Positions 22,389 through 33,540 of a stretch of 64,000 bases of DNA are shown here, one piece after another. The position numbers and the translations under genes are program-made. The stretch is from contig NC_083380.1 in the NCBI RefSeq assembly GCF_031755915.1, positions 30,290,501 to 30,354,500 of the forward strand. The letters run 5' to 3'. How positions within the stretch are numbered: position 1 is the stretch's first letter; each line of letters starts with the position of its first letter. This DNA comes from Ziziphus jujuba. Its lineage: Eukaryota; Streptophyta; Magnoliopsida; Rosales; Rhamnaceae. The notes beneath the pieces were generated by a model. That model searched no databases. It was given only the letters and a program-made list of their open reading frames with translations, and was not told the origin of the DNA.

Positions 22389-25226
22389 TCAATTTCTTTG
22401 ATATCTCCTTCGCCTTCTCCTTTTGCATTGCATCTTAACCAACCATCCATGCCTCCTTATGATCACCATGTCGCCAAGAGCTACTCCAACAACCAGCCCA
22501 CTCACGAATCCTATCAACACAAATTTCCAATCTAATTTGAACATAGACTCTAAATCATCATTTTTTTCAAAAGCTGAAGGAGGCAGTGACAAGGGCTCTA
22601 AATCACCACATTTCTTAAACAATATATCTCCACACAATCCTGGGTTTCCCTCAAATGAACTGCTCTCGAATGCACTGAATTGGTTCCCTTGAGGTATAGG
22701 CCCTGTAAGCTTGTTGTATGATACATTGAAGCTTGCAAGGAACATAAGTTGCTTTAACTGTTGAGGAATCTCTCCGGAAAGATTGTTTTGAGAAAGGTCC
22801 AATGATTCAAGTTCCGTTAAATTCCCCAACGACGATGGGATGCAACCAGTGAGCATGTTGTTTGAGAGATTTAAGGAGCGAAAGGACTTTAGATTCCCAA
22901 AAAGTGTAGAAATCTCTCCTTCAAATTTATTGCTTGACATATCAATAAAAGCAAAGATATCTTGGATGGCTCCATAGTATCTATTCACCCCTTTGGTTGT
23001 AATTGTGATTGTAAAACGAATTTTATCTTGGTACAGTGCAGTTTTCGGAACAGTAAAATTAAATATCACACCCAAATATGTAAAAGGATGGGGATCGATG
23101 GCCTTCATAGCATTCCAACTGGAAACGTAATGAGATGGCAACTCACCTGTGAAATTATTGAAAGAGATATCAAGCACTCTCAACTCAGGGAACCCGATAT
23201 AACCTTTAGGTTTCTCAATTACACCGTAGAACCCGTTGTGTTGTAGTATGAGAAGCTTCAAGACTGGAAGGGACCCCAACCAAGATGGAAAAACGTCACT
23301 CAGCTGATTGTTGGAGACAACAATACCTTCAAGCATCTTACAGTTGGATAATGTTCTTGGCAGCTGCCCCTGCAGCTTATTATAACTAAGATAAATTATT
23401 CTCAAGTTACTTGCCTTGTTGTTGCATATTTTTGGAATGATGCCTTTAAAGAAGTTGTTTCTTAAATTTAGCACATACAAGGTACTGCTTAAGTTTCCCA
23501 AACACTCTGGAATATTCCCATCCAATGTGTTATTAGACAAATCAAGGTTGTAAGGAGAACTCAGATTGCAAAACATAATTGGAACTTCTCCACTAAGTAG
23601 GTTATTTGACACGTTATAGAACACAATGGATGGTGGAGGAATCGGTAGTGTTCCTTGCAACCTGTTAAATGAAACACCAAATGTAAGTAAGTTAACCCAC
23701 GGAAGAGCTACAGGCAGAAAGCCTGTTAGCAAGTTGTCCTCAATGCTGAAGCTGACCAAAGTGTCTATGCTTGTCTTCCACATCCATTTAGGTATTTCAC
23801 AGCAGATCTGGTTTTTAGCAAGTGACAACCGCTCCAGCTCGTTTTGATGCCTAATAAAATATGGGAATTCACTTAAGTTGCATGACTCGAGTGCTAAAAG
23901 CTTGAATTTTGAGCTCGTTACATTTTTGTTTCCTTTGCTAAAAAGTAGCGATAAATTATTTCTACCTAGATCGAGGTATGCAAGACTTTTCATTCTGAAA
24001 AACATGTCAAATTCCAAAGCGCCATTTAATTTGTTAGAATGGAGATAAAGAGTCTCAAGATTCATGAGGTTAGATAACGATTGTGGAACACGACCATGCA
24101 ACTGGTTATCTGAAAAATCTAGGAGGTTTAAATTAGTAAGGTTAGATAATGATGGGATTGGACCAAATAGTGGGTTATAACGAAGAACTAATTTAGTGAG
24201 GCGGGTAAGATTTTGAAAAGAACGCGGAATGTGACCACTAAAACTGTTTTCTGAAAGGACTAGAAAAGTAAGTTGGGTAAGCTTGCCTAGTGAAGATGGA
24301 ATAGGTCCTGAAAAATTGCAGTCCTGAAAATCTAATAGATCCAATGAGTCAAGCATTTTGATTGAAGAAGGTAAGCCACCAGAAAACCCACTTCCACCAA
24401 GTTTCAATTCTTTAAGAGGACTTTTATGGTGGAAGTCAGGAATATAGCCCTTGAGATTGCCATTGGAACTTACATCTAGAATTCTAAGGTTTGGCAATTG
24501 AAAAGCTCCAGAAGGAAATTCACCCTGCAACTCACAATCAGAAAGCATTATATATGTCAAAGAAGTAAAATTAGCAAGATAATCAGGTACCCTGGATGAT
24601 AAATCTACTCCACTGAGATCAAGTACTTCTAAATTAGTTAGGTTTTGTAGTAAGCTACCTAAATTGGGACTTCTAAATTTTGAAATTATTGAGTGAACAT
24701 TTTCATTGTGATTGAAAGACAAGTCAAGATGTGATAACTTATACAAGTGTGAAATTTCTAGAGGAATTTGACCCCAAAAAAAACAATGAGAGAGGTTGAG
24801 GTAAGTAAGGCCCAAAAGTTTACCAACAGCAACAGGAATTTCAGAGGAATTGAAATCATTATCAGCAAGGTTCAGGCTCTGAAGGTGAACAAGATTGAAA
24901 AGGGTGCTGTTAGAGTTGGTAGAGCCAAATAAACAGCTACTACTAAGATCGAGTCCAATCACATGACCAGTCTTGCCATCACATTGGACTCCATTCCATA
25001 AGCAGCAATTGCTTGAATTTACTCCATGAGATTTCCACTGCAGAACCTTAGGATCACACAGAGAAGCAGATTTGTGAATGGCAAAGCTATCCTTGAACTG
25101 CATCAAGGCAGAGCTTTCATCATCATGACAAGCTGGTTGTACAGAAGTAAAAGAGTTAGCAACTACAATCTCCAATACCATAAGTTTCAAAAATAGACAC
25201 AAAAACAAAACTAGACACCACCCCAT
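22389..25226 (-). CDS. LRR receptor-like protein (RLP, Cf type), intact
   Basis: The only complete RLP here: one exon, 945 residues from the preferred start. A longer frame begins at 25298, but a TATA box at 25302-25308 puts transcription start near 25270, so ATG 25226 (MGWCLVLFLCLF, a clear signal peptide) is chosen. Next come the cysteine-bounded N-cap (ACHDDE..., CCLWNGVQC), a long LRR array with LxxLxLxxNxLxGxIP repeats, a non-LRR island (TTKGVNRYYGAIQDIF), four last LRRs, an acidic segment, one membrane helix with GFVSGLVVGVALG (GxxxG pattern) and a short tail of Arg/Lys. There is no kinase domain. In this family such proteins sit in the plasma membrane, sense apoplastic ligands and signal with SOBIR1/BAK1-type kinases; the ligand is unknown. 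A copia LTR begins 110 bp downstream. Confidence 0.95.
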   Translation of the reverse strand: MGWCLVLFLCLFLKLMVLEIVVANSFTSVQPACHDDESSALMQFKDSFAIHKSASLCDPKVLQWKSHGVNSSNCCLWNGVQCDGKTGHVIGLDLSSSCLFGSTNSNSTLFNLVHLQSLNLADNDFNSSEIPVAVGKLLGLTYLNLSHCFFWGQIPLEISHLYKLSHLDLSFNHNENVHSIISKFRSPNLGSLLQNLTNLEVLDLSGVDLSSRVPDYLANFTSLTYIMLSDCELQGEFPSGAFQLPNLRILDVSSNGNLKGYIPDFHHKSPLKELKLGGSGFSGGLPSSIKMLDSLDLLDFQDCNFSGPIPSSLGKLTQLTFLVLSENSFSGHIPRSFQNLTRLTKLVLRYNPLFGPIPSLSNLTNLNLLDFSDNQLHGRVPQSLSNLMNLETLYLHSNKLNGALEFDMFFRMKSLAYLDLGRNNLSLLFSKGNKNVTSSKFKLLALESCNLSEFPYFIRHQNELERLSLAKNQICCEIPKWMWKTSIDTLVSFSIEDNLLTGFLPVALPWVNLLTFGVSFNRLQGTLPIPPPSIVFYNVSNNLLSGEVPIMFCNLSSPYNLDLSNNTLDGNIPECLGNLSSTLYVLNLRNNFFKGIIPKICNNKASNLRIIYLSYNKLQGQLPRTLSNCKMLEGIVVSNNQLSDVFPSWLGSLPVLKLLILQHNGFYGVIEKPKGYIGFPELRVLDISFNNFTGELPSHYVSSWNAMKAIDPHPFTYLGVIFNFTVPKTALYQDKIRFTITITTKGVNRYYGAIQDIFAFIDMSSNKFEGEISTLFGNLKSFRSLNLSNNMLTGCIPSSLGNLTELESLDLSQNNLSGEIPQQLKQLMFLASFNVSYNKLTGPIPQGNQFSAFESSSFEGNPGLCGDILFKKCGDLEPLSLPPSAFEKNDDLESMFKLDWKFVLIGFVSGLVVGVALGDMVIIRRHGWLVKMQCKRRRRRRYQRN

Positions 25227-25301
25227 AATGCTTTGATTTTTTTCTGTCAAGTCTCTTTTTCTCTTAGATAAGCATGAAGGTTCAACTAAATAAAGCATTT
25301 C

Positions 25302-25308
25302 TTATATA
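25302..25308 (-). promoter_or_regulatory. TATA box of the intact RLP
   Basis: TATATAA on the - strand, about 80 bp before ATG 25226. The same box occurs at the same distance before the copy at 32197 and about 65-70 bp before the copy at 57833. Confidence 0.7.
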
Positions 25309-25790
25309 GAAGAGCGTGGAAAAGATTCTTGTATATATAGTCAAAATTTACTTATTTTTTATATACGTCCATTGAGTCATATTATCTACAAAATAGTTGC
25401 TTGTTTGTGTCCTATACGTCCAGTAAGTCAACTAATCATGAAAGAGCTTGATGCTTTCGAAGTCGTCTCTGCAGGGCCTGACAATGCCAAGACTTAAGCC
25501 AATGTATTATCTCCAAGAAAGCTAAAACAAGAAATTAATAAATAGATGGCTCACCACAAACTCAATAATTCATTTCTCACATCTTGCTATGTTCAACATA
25601 TGTGAGAGACTTATCTGCCAAAAATGCACTTTCAACGTCCAACCACACACGTTTTGGTCCCACATTTTTCTTATCACTTGACTTTCTTGAACTGTAAGTT
25701 GAAAAAACAAAAAAAGAGAAAACAAAAAATTTCAAACAACAAAAAAATATGCAACTTATCCAAAGAAAATATACAAGAGTCACAAGATTA
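25309..25790 (-). promoter_or_regulatory. RLP upstream block (conserved among copies)
   Basis: Strongly similar to 32280-32760 and 62795-63110. It contains TTGAC W-box cores on the - strand (AGTCAA at 25339-25344 and 25426-25431), the usual WRKY target in defence promoters, and the phrase GAGAGACTTATCTACCAAA (here with TGCC) that recurs upstream of most RLP copies. Regulatory function is inferred from conservation only. Confidence 0.55.
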
Positions 25791-27480
25791 AAGTCTCAAA
25801 CAGAAAAGAAAAAATAATTTCATAGAAGAAATATATATGTTGAATATTCTTTTCTTCAATTTTTTCATTTCTTTTATGAGATCATCCATCTGTATGTATT
25901 GATTATTACTGTATATAATATAAGTAAAAATACCCAAGGTGAATGCAAATTATTCTTTTTATGTTGAAAATTGAAGAGTTATTATATATGATCTCTTACA
26001 ACAGACTACTGGCTAGGCTTGAAAATTTGATTAAGAGCATAAGCTTGACAGAATTTATCAAAAACAAATATGGTACGTTCTTGTAGTGCTTAAGAAACTA
26101 ACAATTCCACAGCCAATTCATTTACGTGGTACTGACTTTTAGTAGAATGAATCATGGAAACTTAATCCATTTTTGCCGTCTGCAGAGAAAAAAAAAATGG
26201 AAACTTTCTGGTTTATTCCTGCTAATATATGATGTTCCCTTTGCACATTGCAAAGTGATCAGAGAACTAATAATGACAATCCCATGAAAATTCAGGTTCA
26301 TTGGAAGAGATGCATGAAAACTTCTACAGGTCAATGCTTATCAGTGTCTGTAAACTGTAAGCGTATATGTTCAGCAAATGTGAATTAGAATGCCTTATTT
26401 GTAGCATTAAGCATAATATCTTTTCCTATCATGGATGCCCTCTAATAGCGTCAGTACATTATGCTAATTAACATACAACATGATCAAATACATCATGCCG
26501 CTTGTCAATTAATCAACCTCTCTGTTCATTGCCTCTTGTCAACTCTGTTTTCTCTAGAGAAAGAAGTCTAGCTTGTTCCATTGCATTTATATATTTCCCT
26601 TCATTTTTGGTAACTTTGTGGTTTTATGCAAGTCCTATGAGAGTTTTTCTTCATCAAAGCAAATTCATGTTTGGTAACTTTATTTTCCATTTCATCTTCT
26701 CTTTTTTCTTTTTTTCTTTTTTTGTTTTTTGTTTTCAAAAGCTGCTATTTTTCTTTTCTCTTTTTTTTTTCTTTGTTTTCATTTTCATTTTCACTTTCAT
26801 TTTTTTTTTTGTTTTCTTTTATAACTTTTAGTATATTATGAGTGGTGTAATATTTAAAATAATTAACCATAACAATAAAAAAATTAATTATTTTGAACAT
26901 TGTAATTATTTTTCAAAATTAGGTAGATAATCATAAAATATAAATTTTTATACTTTTTATAATGTTATTATTTAAGAAATTATTTGAACAATAATGAAAA
27001 TCAATTTTATTTTATCAAAATCAATTCGCTTGTTTAAGAATTTTTCCTCCTTTAGTAAAAGGATACATTTGCTCCTCTTCATTTGATAAAAGTCAGGATT
27101 TATGAATGACCGGTTCTGAAGTTTGACAAAAATAAGAACCTGGAAGAAAAAGGAAAAAAAAAAAAAGTATGTCGTTCAACTTCCAAATCTCTACAACCAA
27201 ACTTGATAATGTTATAATAGGGACCAGCACTTTGATGAAACTCAAAATGTATTGATATCATAAATAACCTTTAGCATGTCAGAAGTCAAACGAACAATAT
27301 GGTTCATGTGTCTCCAACGCAAGTATGCATGTTGGGAAAGTAGTATATGATCAAAAAATTATAGGTTGAAATTTTATAACTGGTTTTAGTTGAAAATCAT
27401 CTTTTCCAATGGAGAACAAGTTAAAGAAATTGAGTTTTAGTGTGTAATTCTTATTTTTCTTATCTTATTGTTTTTTTTTT
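25791..27480. other. Duplicated RLP spacer
   Basis: No gene. 25790-26660 matches 14080-14990 and 32760-33000/38640-38780; 26680-27480 matches 39815-40620. Long T-rich tracts (26700-26820) give meaningless Phe-rich frames. Confidence 0.75.
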
Positions 27481-28364
27481 TTTTCTGTTTCTTGTTTAAA
27501 CTGTCAATCTCTTATATATTTATGTTTTTATCAGATTTCTTAAGGGCCAAACGTCTAATGAATTATGAGGTTGCCATTCTTCTTGAGCATAGATGTGATC
27601 AACTCAAGCATATGTCTAATAAATCATTTCAACCCATATCTTGCAGCTTTGATTTTTCAAGATTTCTCATATTATTAAAATCTAATTTGTTGTTCAGATT
27701 GTTTTAAAAAGCGCAGCAATACATTAGACACTTCAGCCGCTTCAATAGTCGGGACGCTGTAAAGCAAGTTCAAGAGTGCCCTTCAATCTTACACAATGTT
27801 CTTATACCTTCATGGCAAATTTTCTATGCATTTTTCTTTCAACAATGTTACATGGTTCCAGCACTAATTTAAATACCTAGTACTGAATTTCAATGTGATT
27901 ATGATGTCCTAGTAACTACTTCTTTGGAAACAAATGCCTTTGGATTATTGAAACTGAATTTTATTTATTTACTTAATTGTATGTCTTGTGTTCGTGATTT
28001 CTAGAGCTAGAACTCTGGTAGCAAAAAGTTGTTCAAATAAATTCTTTTATGTGTGTTTATGTGTTGCCTTTGTAGACTTGGAATATTATATGTACTTGCA
28101 AAAAATTTGTGCGATTAGATTTTTGTAACTTAACCAAATTACAGAGTCCTTAGTAGATACCAGTTGGCTGAATATAAAGTACATTTTCATCGGTCATCAC
28201 CATGAAAATATAGAATTATAAGCTATGGTTTTTATTTTGAAACTATAAGCTTAATTAATACCATACATTTATCATACTTTATCAAACTTTATAGCTTGCC
28301 GTGCTTTGGAAATCTTTGCCCTGAAACTGTAGAGGAAGCTAATGCTGTTGTGCCTTCTCCAAAG
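27481..28364 (+). pseudogene. Rpb4 (RNA polymerase II subunit 4) pseudogene, copy 1
   Basis: Three exon relics with their introns. 27535-27627 encodes FLRAKRLMNYEVAILLEHR, the N-terminal part of plant Rpb4. 27698-27775 encodes QQYIRHFSRFNSRDAVKQVQ, the middle part. 28295-28364 encodes, after removal of one extra T in CTTTGG, VLGNLCPETVEEANAVVPS, the hallmark C-terminal HRDC-like region of Rpb4, and ends at a good donor (AAG/GTAAAC). In the family the protein pairs with Rpb7 in the Pol II stalk. A stop precedes the middle exon, the last exon is frameshifted, and start and C-terminus are missing. The same unit recurs at 40600-41470 and 62290-62640, carried along by RLP duplication. The paralogous polymerase IV/V subunit is an alternative parent. 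Confidence 0.82.
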
Positions 28365-29353
28365 GTAAACCAAATGCCTTGATGATTATTACAGAGCTTC
28401 TTATGCAGTCAAAATTTTATTCATTTATTGTATATACCAGTTATAGGATAAGAGAGAAGTATTATCAACAAAATAGTTGATTTTTGTATTATATATATAT
28501 ATATATATTTTTTTTCTCTGTTTTCCAAGATAGACTTTGAGTCAACTAATTATTAGAGATTTCAGCTTACAGACCGAGTCAAGTCGTCTCATGGAAGCTT
28601 GAAAATGCCAATACTTTAACCAATGTTTGATCTCCAAGAAAGCACCTTAATTTCTATGCGATCGACCTGACTTTTTCAAATTTCTTGAATTGTAAGTTGG
28701 AAAAAATCAAAGCAGGAAAAAAAAAAGTTTTAAACAACAAGGAAAATGTACAATGTAACCAAAGTCTCAAACAACAAAGGAAATATATACGTTGAATATT
28801 AATCTTTGAAAGGAAGGTGATTGTTATAGCCATGCACTTTACACAGGTAAATTAGTTGTAACACTTCTCTTTGCATGCATATCCTGTAATATAGTTGTAA
28901 CCTTGCTTTTTCCATTCTTACTTGAATCACTACAGATATTGTTCCCATTACTCATGGAATTTTTGTGTGTTATACGCAAGTCCTACGAGAATTTTTCAAA
29001 ATATTGAAAACATAAATCAAAGCTATAGTTTTATTCTCCCAGGTGTACTCAATTCTAATCCACTTTCATTTTCACCTCTGCAGATGCAGAGTTAGTACAT
29101 GCAATTTGAAGATGGTGAAGAAACAAAATTCCAAGAGATAGATAACATAATATTTAAGATAGAAGAAAAGAAAACAAGCATAGCAGCCCACTTATATGTG
29201 CAACAACAGAGATGATTGAAAATGAATAGAAGTTAAAATAGAAAAGCTAGGCTAAGTCTACAACAACAGCATATATGTACACAGGAGTTAGAAAAAGAAA
29301 AACAAAACTTGCAACATGCATAGCAGAGATAGTTTCATAGCTTTGTAAGATCT
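28365..29353. other. Duplicated RLP spacer
   Basis: No gene. Contains a (TA)n run near 28490-28507 and a fragment like the RLP upstream block (28545-28760). The whole stretch matches 41463-42480. Confidence 0.7.
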
Positions 29354-32197
29354 TCAATTTCTTTGATATCTCTTCCACTTTCTCCTTTTGCATTGCATCT
29401 TAACCAACCATCCATGCCTCCTTATAATCACAACATCACCAAGAACTAGTCCAACAACCAGCCCACTTAAGTATCCTGCCAAAATAAATTTCCAGTCCAG
29501 TTTGAATATTGACTCTGCATCATCATTTTCTTCAAAAACTGGTGGTGGCAGTGTTGAGGACTCCAAATCACCACATTTTTTAAGCAATGGATCACCACAC
29601 AATCCTGGATTTCCTTGAAATGAACTGCTCTCAAATGAATTAAATTGATTCCCTTAAGGTATAGGCCCTGTAAGATTGTTATGAGATACATTGAAGCTTG
29701 CAAGAAACCCAAGTTGCTTTAGTTGTTCAGGGATCTCTCCTGAGAGATTGTTTTGAGAAAGGTCCAACGATTCCAATGCTGTTAAATTCCCTAAAGACGA
29801 TGGTATGCAACCAGTGAGCATGTTGTTTGAAAGGTTTAAAGAGTATAGGCCCTTTAGGTTCCCAAACAATTCAGAAATCTCTCCTTCAAATCTATTGCTC
29901 GACATATCAATAAAAGTAAACATATCTTGGATGGCTTCATAGTATCTCTTCACCCCTTTGGACGTTATTCTGATTGTATAGCGATTTTCAAATTGGAACC
30001 AATCAGTCTTTCTGGCACCAGAAAAGTTCAACATCACACTCAAATATGAAAAAGGAATGGGGTTGATAGCCTTCATAGCATTCCAACTCAAAATGTAATG
30101 AGATGGCAATTCACCTGTGAAATTATTGAAAGAGATATCAATCACTTGCAAATTTAGGAACTCTGAATGGTTTTTAGGTTTCCCAAGTAAACCATAAAAA
30201 CCATTGTGATGCAGTATAAGAAGCTTCAAATTTGGTAGGGACCCCAACCAAGATGGGAAAACATCATTCAACTGATTGTTCGAGACAATTAAACCTTCAA
30301 GCATTTTACAGTTGGAAATTGATCGTGGCAGCTGACCCTGGAGCTTATTATGACTGAGCTCAATTATTCTCAAGTTACTTCTATTGTTACTACATAGTTC
30401 AGGAATGTTGCCGTGAAAGGAGTTGTTTTTTAAACTCAAAACATACAAAGTTCTGCTTAAGTTTCCCAAACACGTTGGAATCATCCCATCCAATATGTTA
30501 TCAAACAAATGAAAGAAGTAAAGAGAACTCAGATTACAAAATGCATGCGAAATTTCTCCACTTAGCAAGTTATTTGAGACATTATAATTCACAATGGATA
30601 GTGGAGGAATTGGAAGAACTCCTTGCAACATGTTAAATGAAATACGAAATTGACGTAAGTGAATCCAGGGAAGATGGATAGGATGAAAGCCTTTTAAAAA
30701 GTTGTCAGCAATGCCAAAGCCAACCAAACTGTCTAGGCTTGTATTCCAAATCCATTTTGGTATTTCACCGATGATCTTGTTTTCAGAAAGTGACAACCAC
30801 TTTAGTTCATTTTGATGCCTAATAAAATCTGGGACTTCAATTAAGTTACACGAATGCAATCCCAAATGCTTGAATTTTGAACTTGTCGAATTTTTGTTTC
30901 CTTTTTCAAAATGTAATGAAAAATTATTTGCATTTATTTCTAGGTATGCGAGACATTTCATGCTAAAAAACATGTCAAATTGTAATGTTCCACCCAAATT
31001 GTTACCATCTAGATAAAGACCCTCAAGATTCATGAGGTTAGATAATGATTGTGGAACTAGACCATGAAATTGGTTAGATGAAAGTGTGAGCAAATTTAGT
31101 TTTGTAAGGTTTCCCAGCCAAGCTGGGAGTGGACCGCTTATTTGATTAGAATAAATGTTCAATAAAGTGAGTTTGGTGAGATGTTGAAGAGAAGATGGAA
31201 TGTGACCATTAAAGCTGTTCTCCCCAAAGTCTAAATAAGTAAGATTGAAAAGCCTGCCTAGTGAAGAAGGGATAGGCCTTGAAAAGTTGCAATCATGAAT
31301 GGCGAATATATCCAATGAGTCAAGCATTTAGATTGAAGAAGGTACGCTTCCAGAAAAACCACTTCCACCAAGTCTCAATTCTCTAAGAGGACTTTTATTG
31401 TGGAATTTAGGAAAACAACCCTTGAGATTGCCATTGGCACCTACATCTAGAATTCTTAGATTTGGCAACTGAAAAATGGCTGCAGGAAATTCACCCTTCA
31501 GCCCATAATCATAAAGAATTATAGATGTGAAAGAAGTAAAATTTGCAAGAAAATCAGGTACCATGGATGATATCTCTACTTCACTGAGATCGAGTACTTC
31601 CAAGCTAGTCAAATTCTGTAGCAGGGTACTCATATTGGGACTTTGAAGTTTCAAAAGCTTCGTTCTGGCAATTTCATCATAGTTGAAAGACAGGTCAAGG
31701 TGTGATAGCTTAAACAGGTTTGAAATTTCTAAAGGAATTTGTCCCGAAAAAGCAGAGCCAGAAAGGTTGAGATAAGTGAGGCTCATAAGTTGACCAACAG
31801 AAACACGAATTTCAAAGTAATTGAAGTTATTACCAGCGAGGTTCAAGCTTTGAAGATGAACAAGATTGAAAAGGGTGCTATTGGAGTTTATAGAGCCAGA
31901 TAAACAGCTACTACTAAGATCGAGTCCAATCACATGACCAGTCTTGCCATCACATTGGACTCCATCCCATGAGCAGCAATTGTTTGAATTTACTCCATGA
32001 GATTTCCATTGTAGAACCTTGGGATCACATAGAGAAGCAGATTTGTGAATGGCAAAGCTATCCTTGAACTGCATCAAGGCAAAGCTTTCATCCTCGTGAC
32101 AAGCTGGTTGTACAGAAGTAAAAGAGTTAGCAACCATAATCTCCAATACCATAAGTTTCAAAAATACACACAAAAACAAAAATAGACACCACCCCAT
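29354..32197 (-). pseudogene. RLP copy 2, full length with two nonsense codons
   Basis: Nearly the twin of the intact gene: signal peptide (MGWCLFLFLCVFLK from ATG 32197; frame open from 32269), cysteine N-cap, LRR array, island (TSKGVKRYYEAIQDMF), last LRRs, membrane helix (AGYLSGLVVGLVLGD) and basic tail to 29354. One reading frame runs through the whole gene, broken only by TAA at 31328-31330 (AAA or CAA in the sister genes) and TAA at 29654-29656 (CAA in the intact gene), the second just before the membrane anchor. No frameshift was found. It may be a young pseudogene, or an allele whose counterpart is intact. TATA box at 32273-32279. Confidence 0.93.
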
Positions 32198-32272
32198 AAT
32201 GCTTTGATTTTTTTCTGTCCACTTTCTCTTTCTCTTAGATAAGCATGGAGGCTCAAATGAATAAAGCACTTC

Positions 32273-32279
32273 TTATATA
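32273..32279 (-). promoter_or_regulatory. TATA box of RLP copy 2
   Basis: TATATAA, same spacing to the ATG as in the intact gene. Confidence 0.65.
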
Positions 32280-33021
32280 GAGGAGCATGGTATATATTGT
32301 CAAAAAATTTACTTAATCTTTTGTATACGCCCTTTAAGTCATATTATCTACAAAGTAGTTGCTTGTTTGTGTCCTATATGTCCTTTGAGTCAAATAATTA
32401 TGTACGAGCTTATGCTTTTAGATTTAGTCAAGTCGTCTCTAGGAGGCTTGAAAATGCCAAGACTTAAGCCAATGTATTATCTCTAAGAAAGCAAAAACAA
32501 GCAATTAATAAATAGATGGGTCACCACAAACTCATTAATTCATTTCTCACATCTAGCTATGTTCAACATATATGACAGACTTATCTACCAAAAATGTACT
32601 TTCAACGTCCAACCACACATGTTTTGGTCCCACATTTTTCTTATCACTTGACTTTCTTGAATTTATTGAACTGTATGTTGAAAAAACAAAAAAAGACGAA
32701 ACAAAAAATGTCAAACAACAAAGAAAATATGCAACCTATCCAAAGAAAATGTACAAGAGTCACAAGATCAAAGTCTCGAACAGAAAAGAAAAATATTTTC
32801 ATAGAAGGTATATATATGTTGAATATTCTTTTCTTCAATTTTTTCATTTCTTTTATGAGACCATCCATCTGTTTATATTGACTATTACTGTATATAATAT
32901 AAGTAAAACTATCCAAGGTGAATGCAAATTATTCTTTTTAGTTTGAAAATTGAAGAGTTATTTTATATGATCTCTTGCAAGAAACTACTAGCTAGGCTTG
33001 AAAATTTGATTAGGAGCATAA
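32280..33021 (-). promoter_or_regulatory. RLP upstream block and spacer, cut by the gypsy element
   Basis: Close copy of 25309-26040. The match continues on the other side of the gypsy element at 38640. Confidence 0.6.
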
Positions 33022-33479
33022 TGTCACGTCCCGTCCAGAAGAGGTGAAAACCTTGAGGTTTGGCTGGAAGGTTCTACACTCTCCATGAAGATCCATGAGA
33101 AGCCCGGAATATTCTAAAGGATTTAAGAGAAACCTAGACTAATGTAGATGAGAATCTCTCTAGAATACTCCATGTAAATATCTTGTACATAACCCTAGAA
33201 TAATCTAGAACCCTAACTAGATGGGTGACATGTGTACATATCTAGAACCTTGTATCTTTATGATACGTGCCAAGCCCTCTATATAAAGGGTTGGACTCTC
33301 ATTTGTAAAATATCCAAGAATTCTAGCAATACAAGTATTCTCCACATTCTCTCAAACTCTCCTACTTCCTACTCTCTTACTTTTAGCTTCCGCATTTTGA
33401 TAGCTTGTGAGCAAGGCTTACTTAGCAAGGGAGGTGCTAAGTGCTGCATGGGAGTGTTGGAAAAGTTAGGCCCGTGACA
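33022..33479 (+). repeat. gypsy 5' LTR
   Basis: 458 bp. Contains a TATA-like CTATATAAAGG near 33279 and short inverted ends TGTCA/TGACA. Confidence 0.97.
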
Positions 33480-33481
33480 GT

Positions 33482-33494
33482 TGGTATCAGAGCC
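33482..33494 (+). other. gypsy primer-binding site
   Basis: TGGTATCAGAGCC, two bases after the LTR, complementary to initiator tRNA-Met. Confidence 0.93.
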
Positions 33495-33540
33495 AATTGC
33501 TACTCAAGCATACTATTAGTGTAACGTGGAAGTAGGCAAG

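Noticed and set aside
22389..25226. Receptor kinase instead of receptor-like protein.
   Set aside because: After the membrane helix only a short basic tail follows; no kinase motifs are present downstream before the copia LTR.
22389..25298. RLP start at the first ATG of the frame (25298).
   Set aside because: Conserved TATA box at 25302-25308 makes it untranscribed; the internal ATG starts a proper signal peptide.
26502..26831. 109-codon frame ending in a Phe-rich run.
   Set aside because: Second half is a T-rich tract; the first half aligns with non-coding spacer copies at 14840 and 38690.
32572..32946. 124-codon + strand frame.
   Set aside because: Lies in the duplicated RLP upstream block and is not open in the sister copies.
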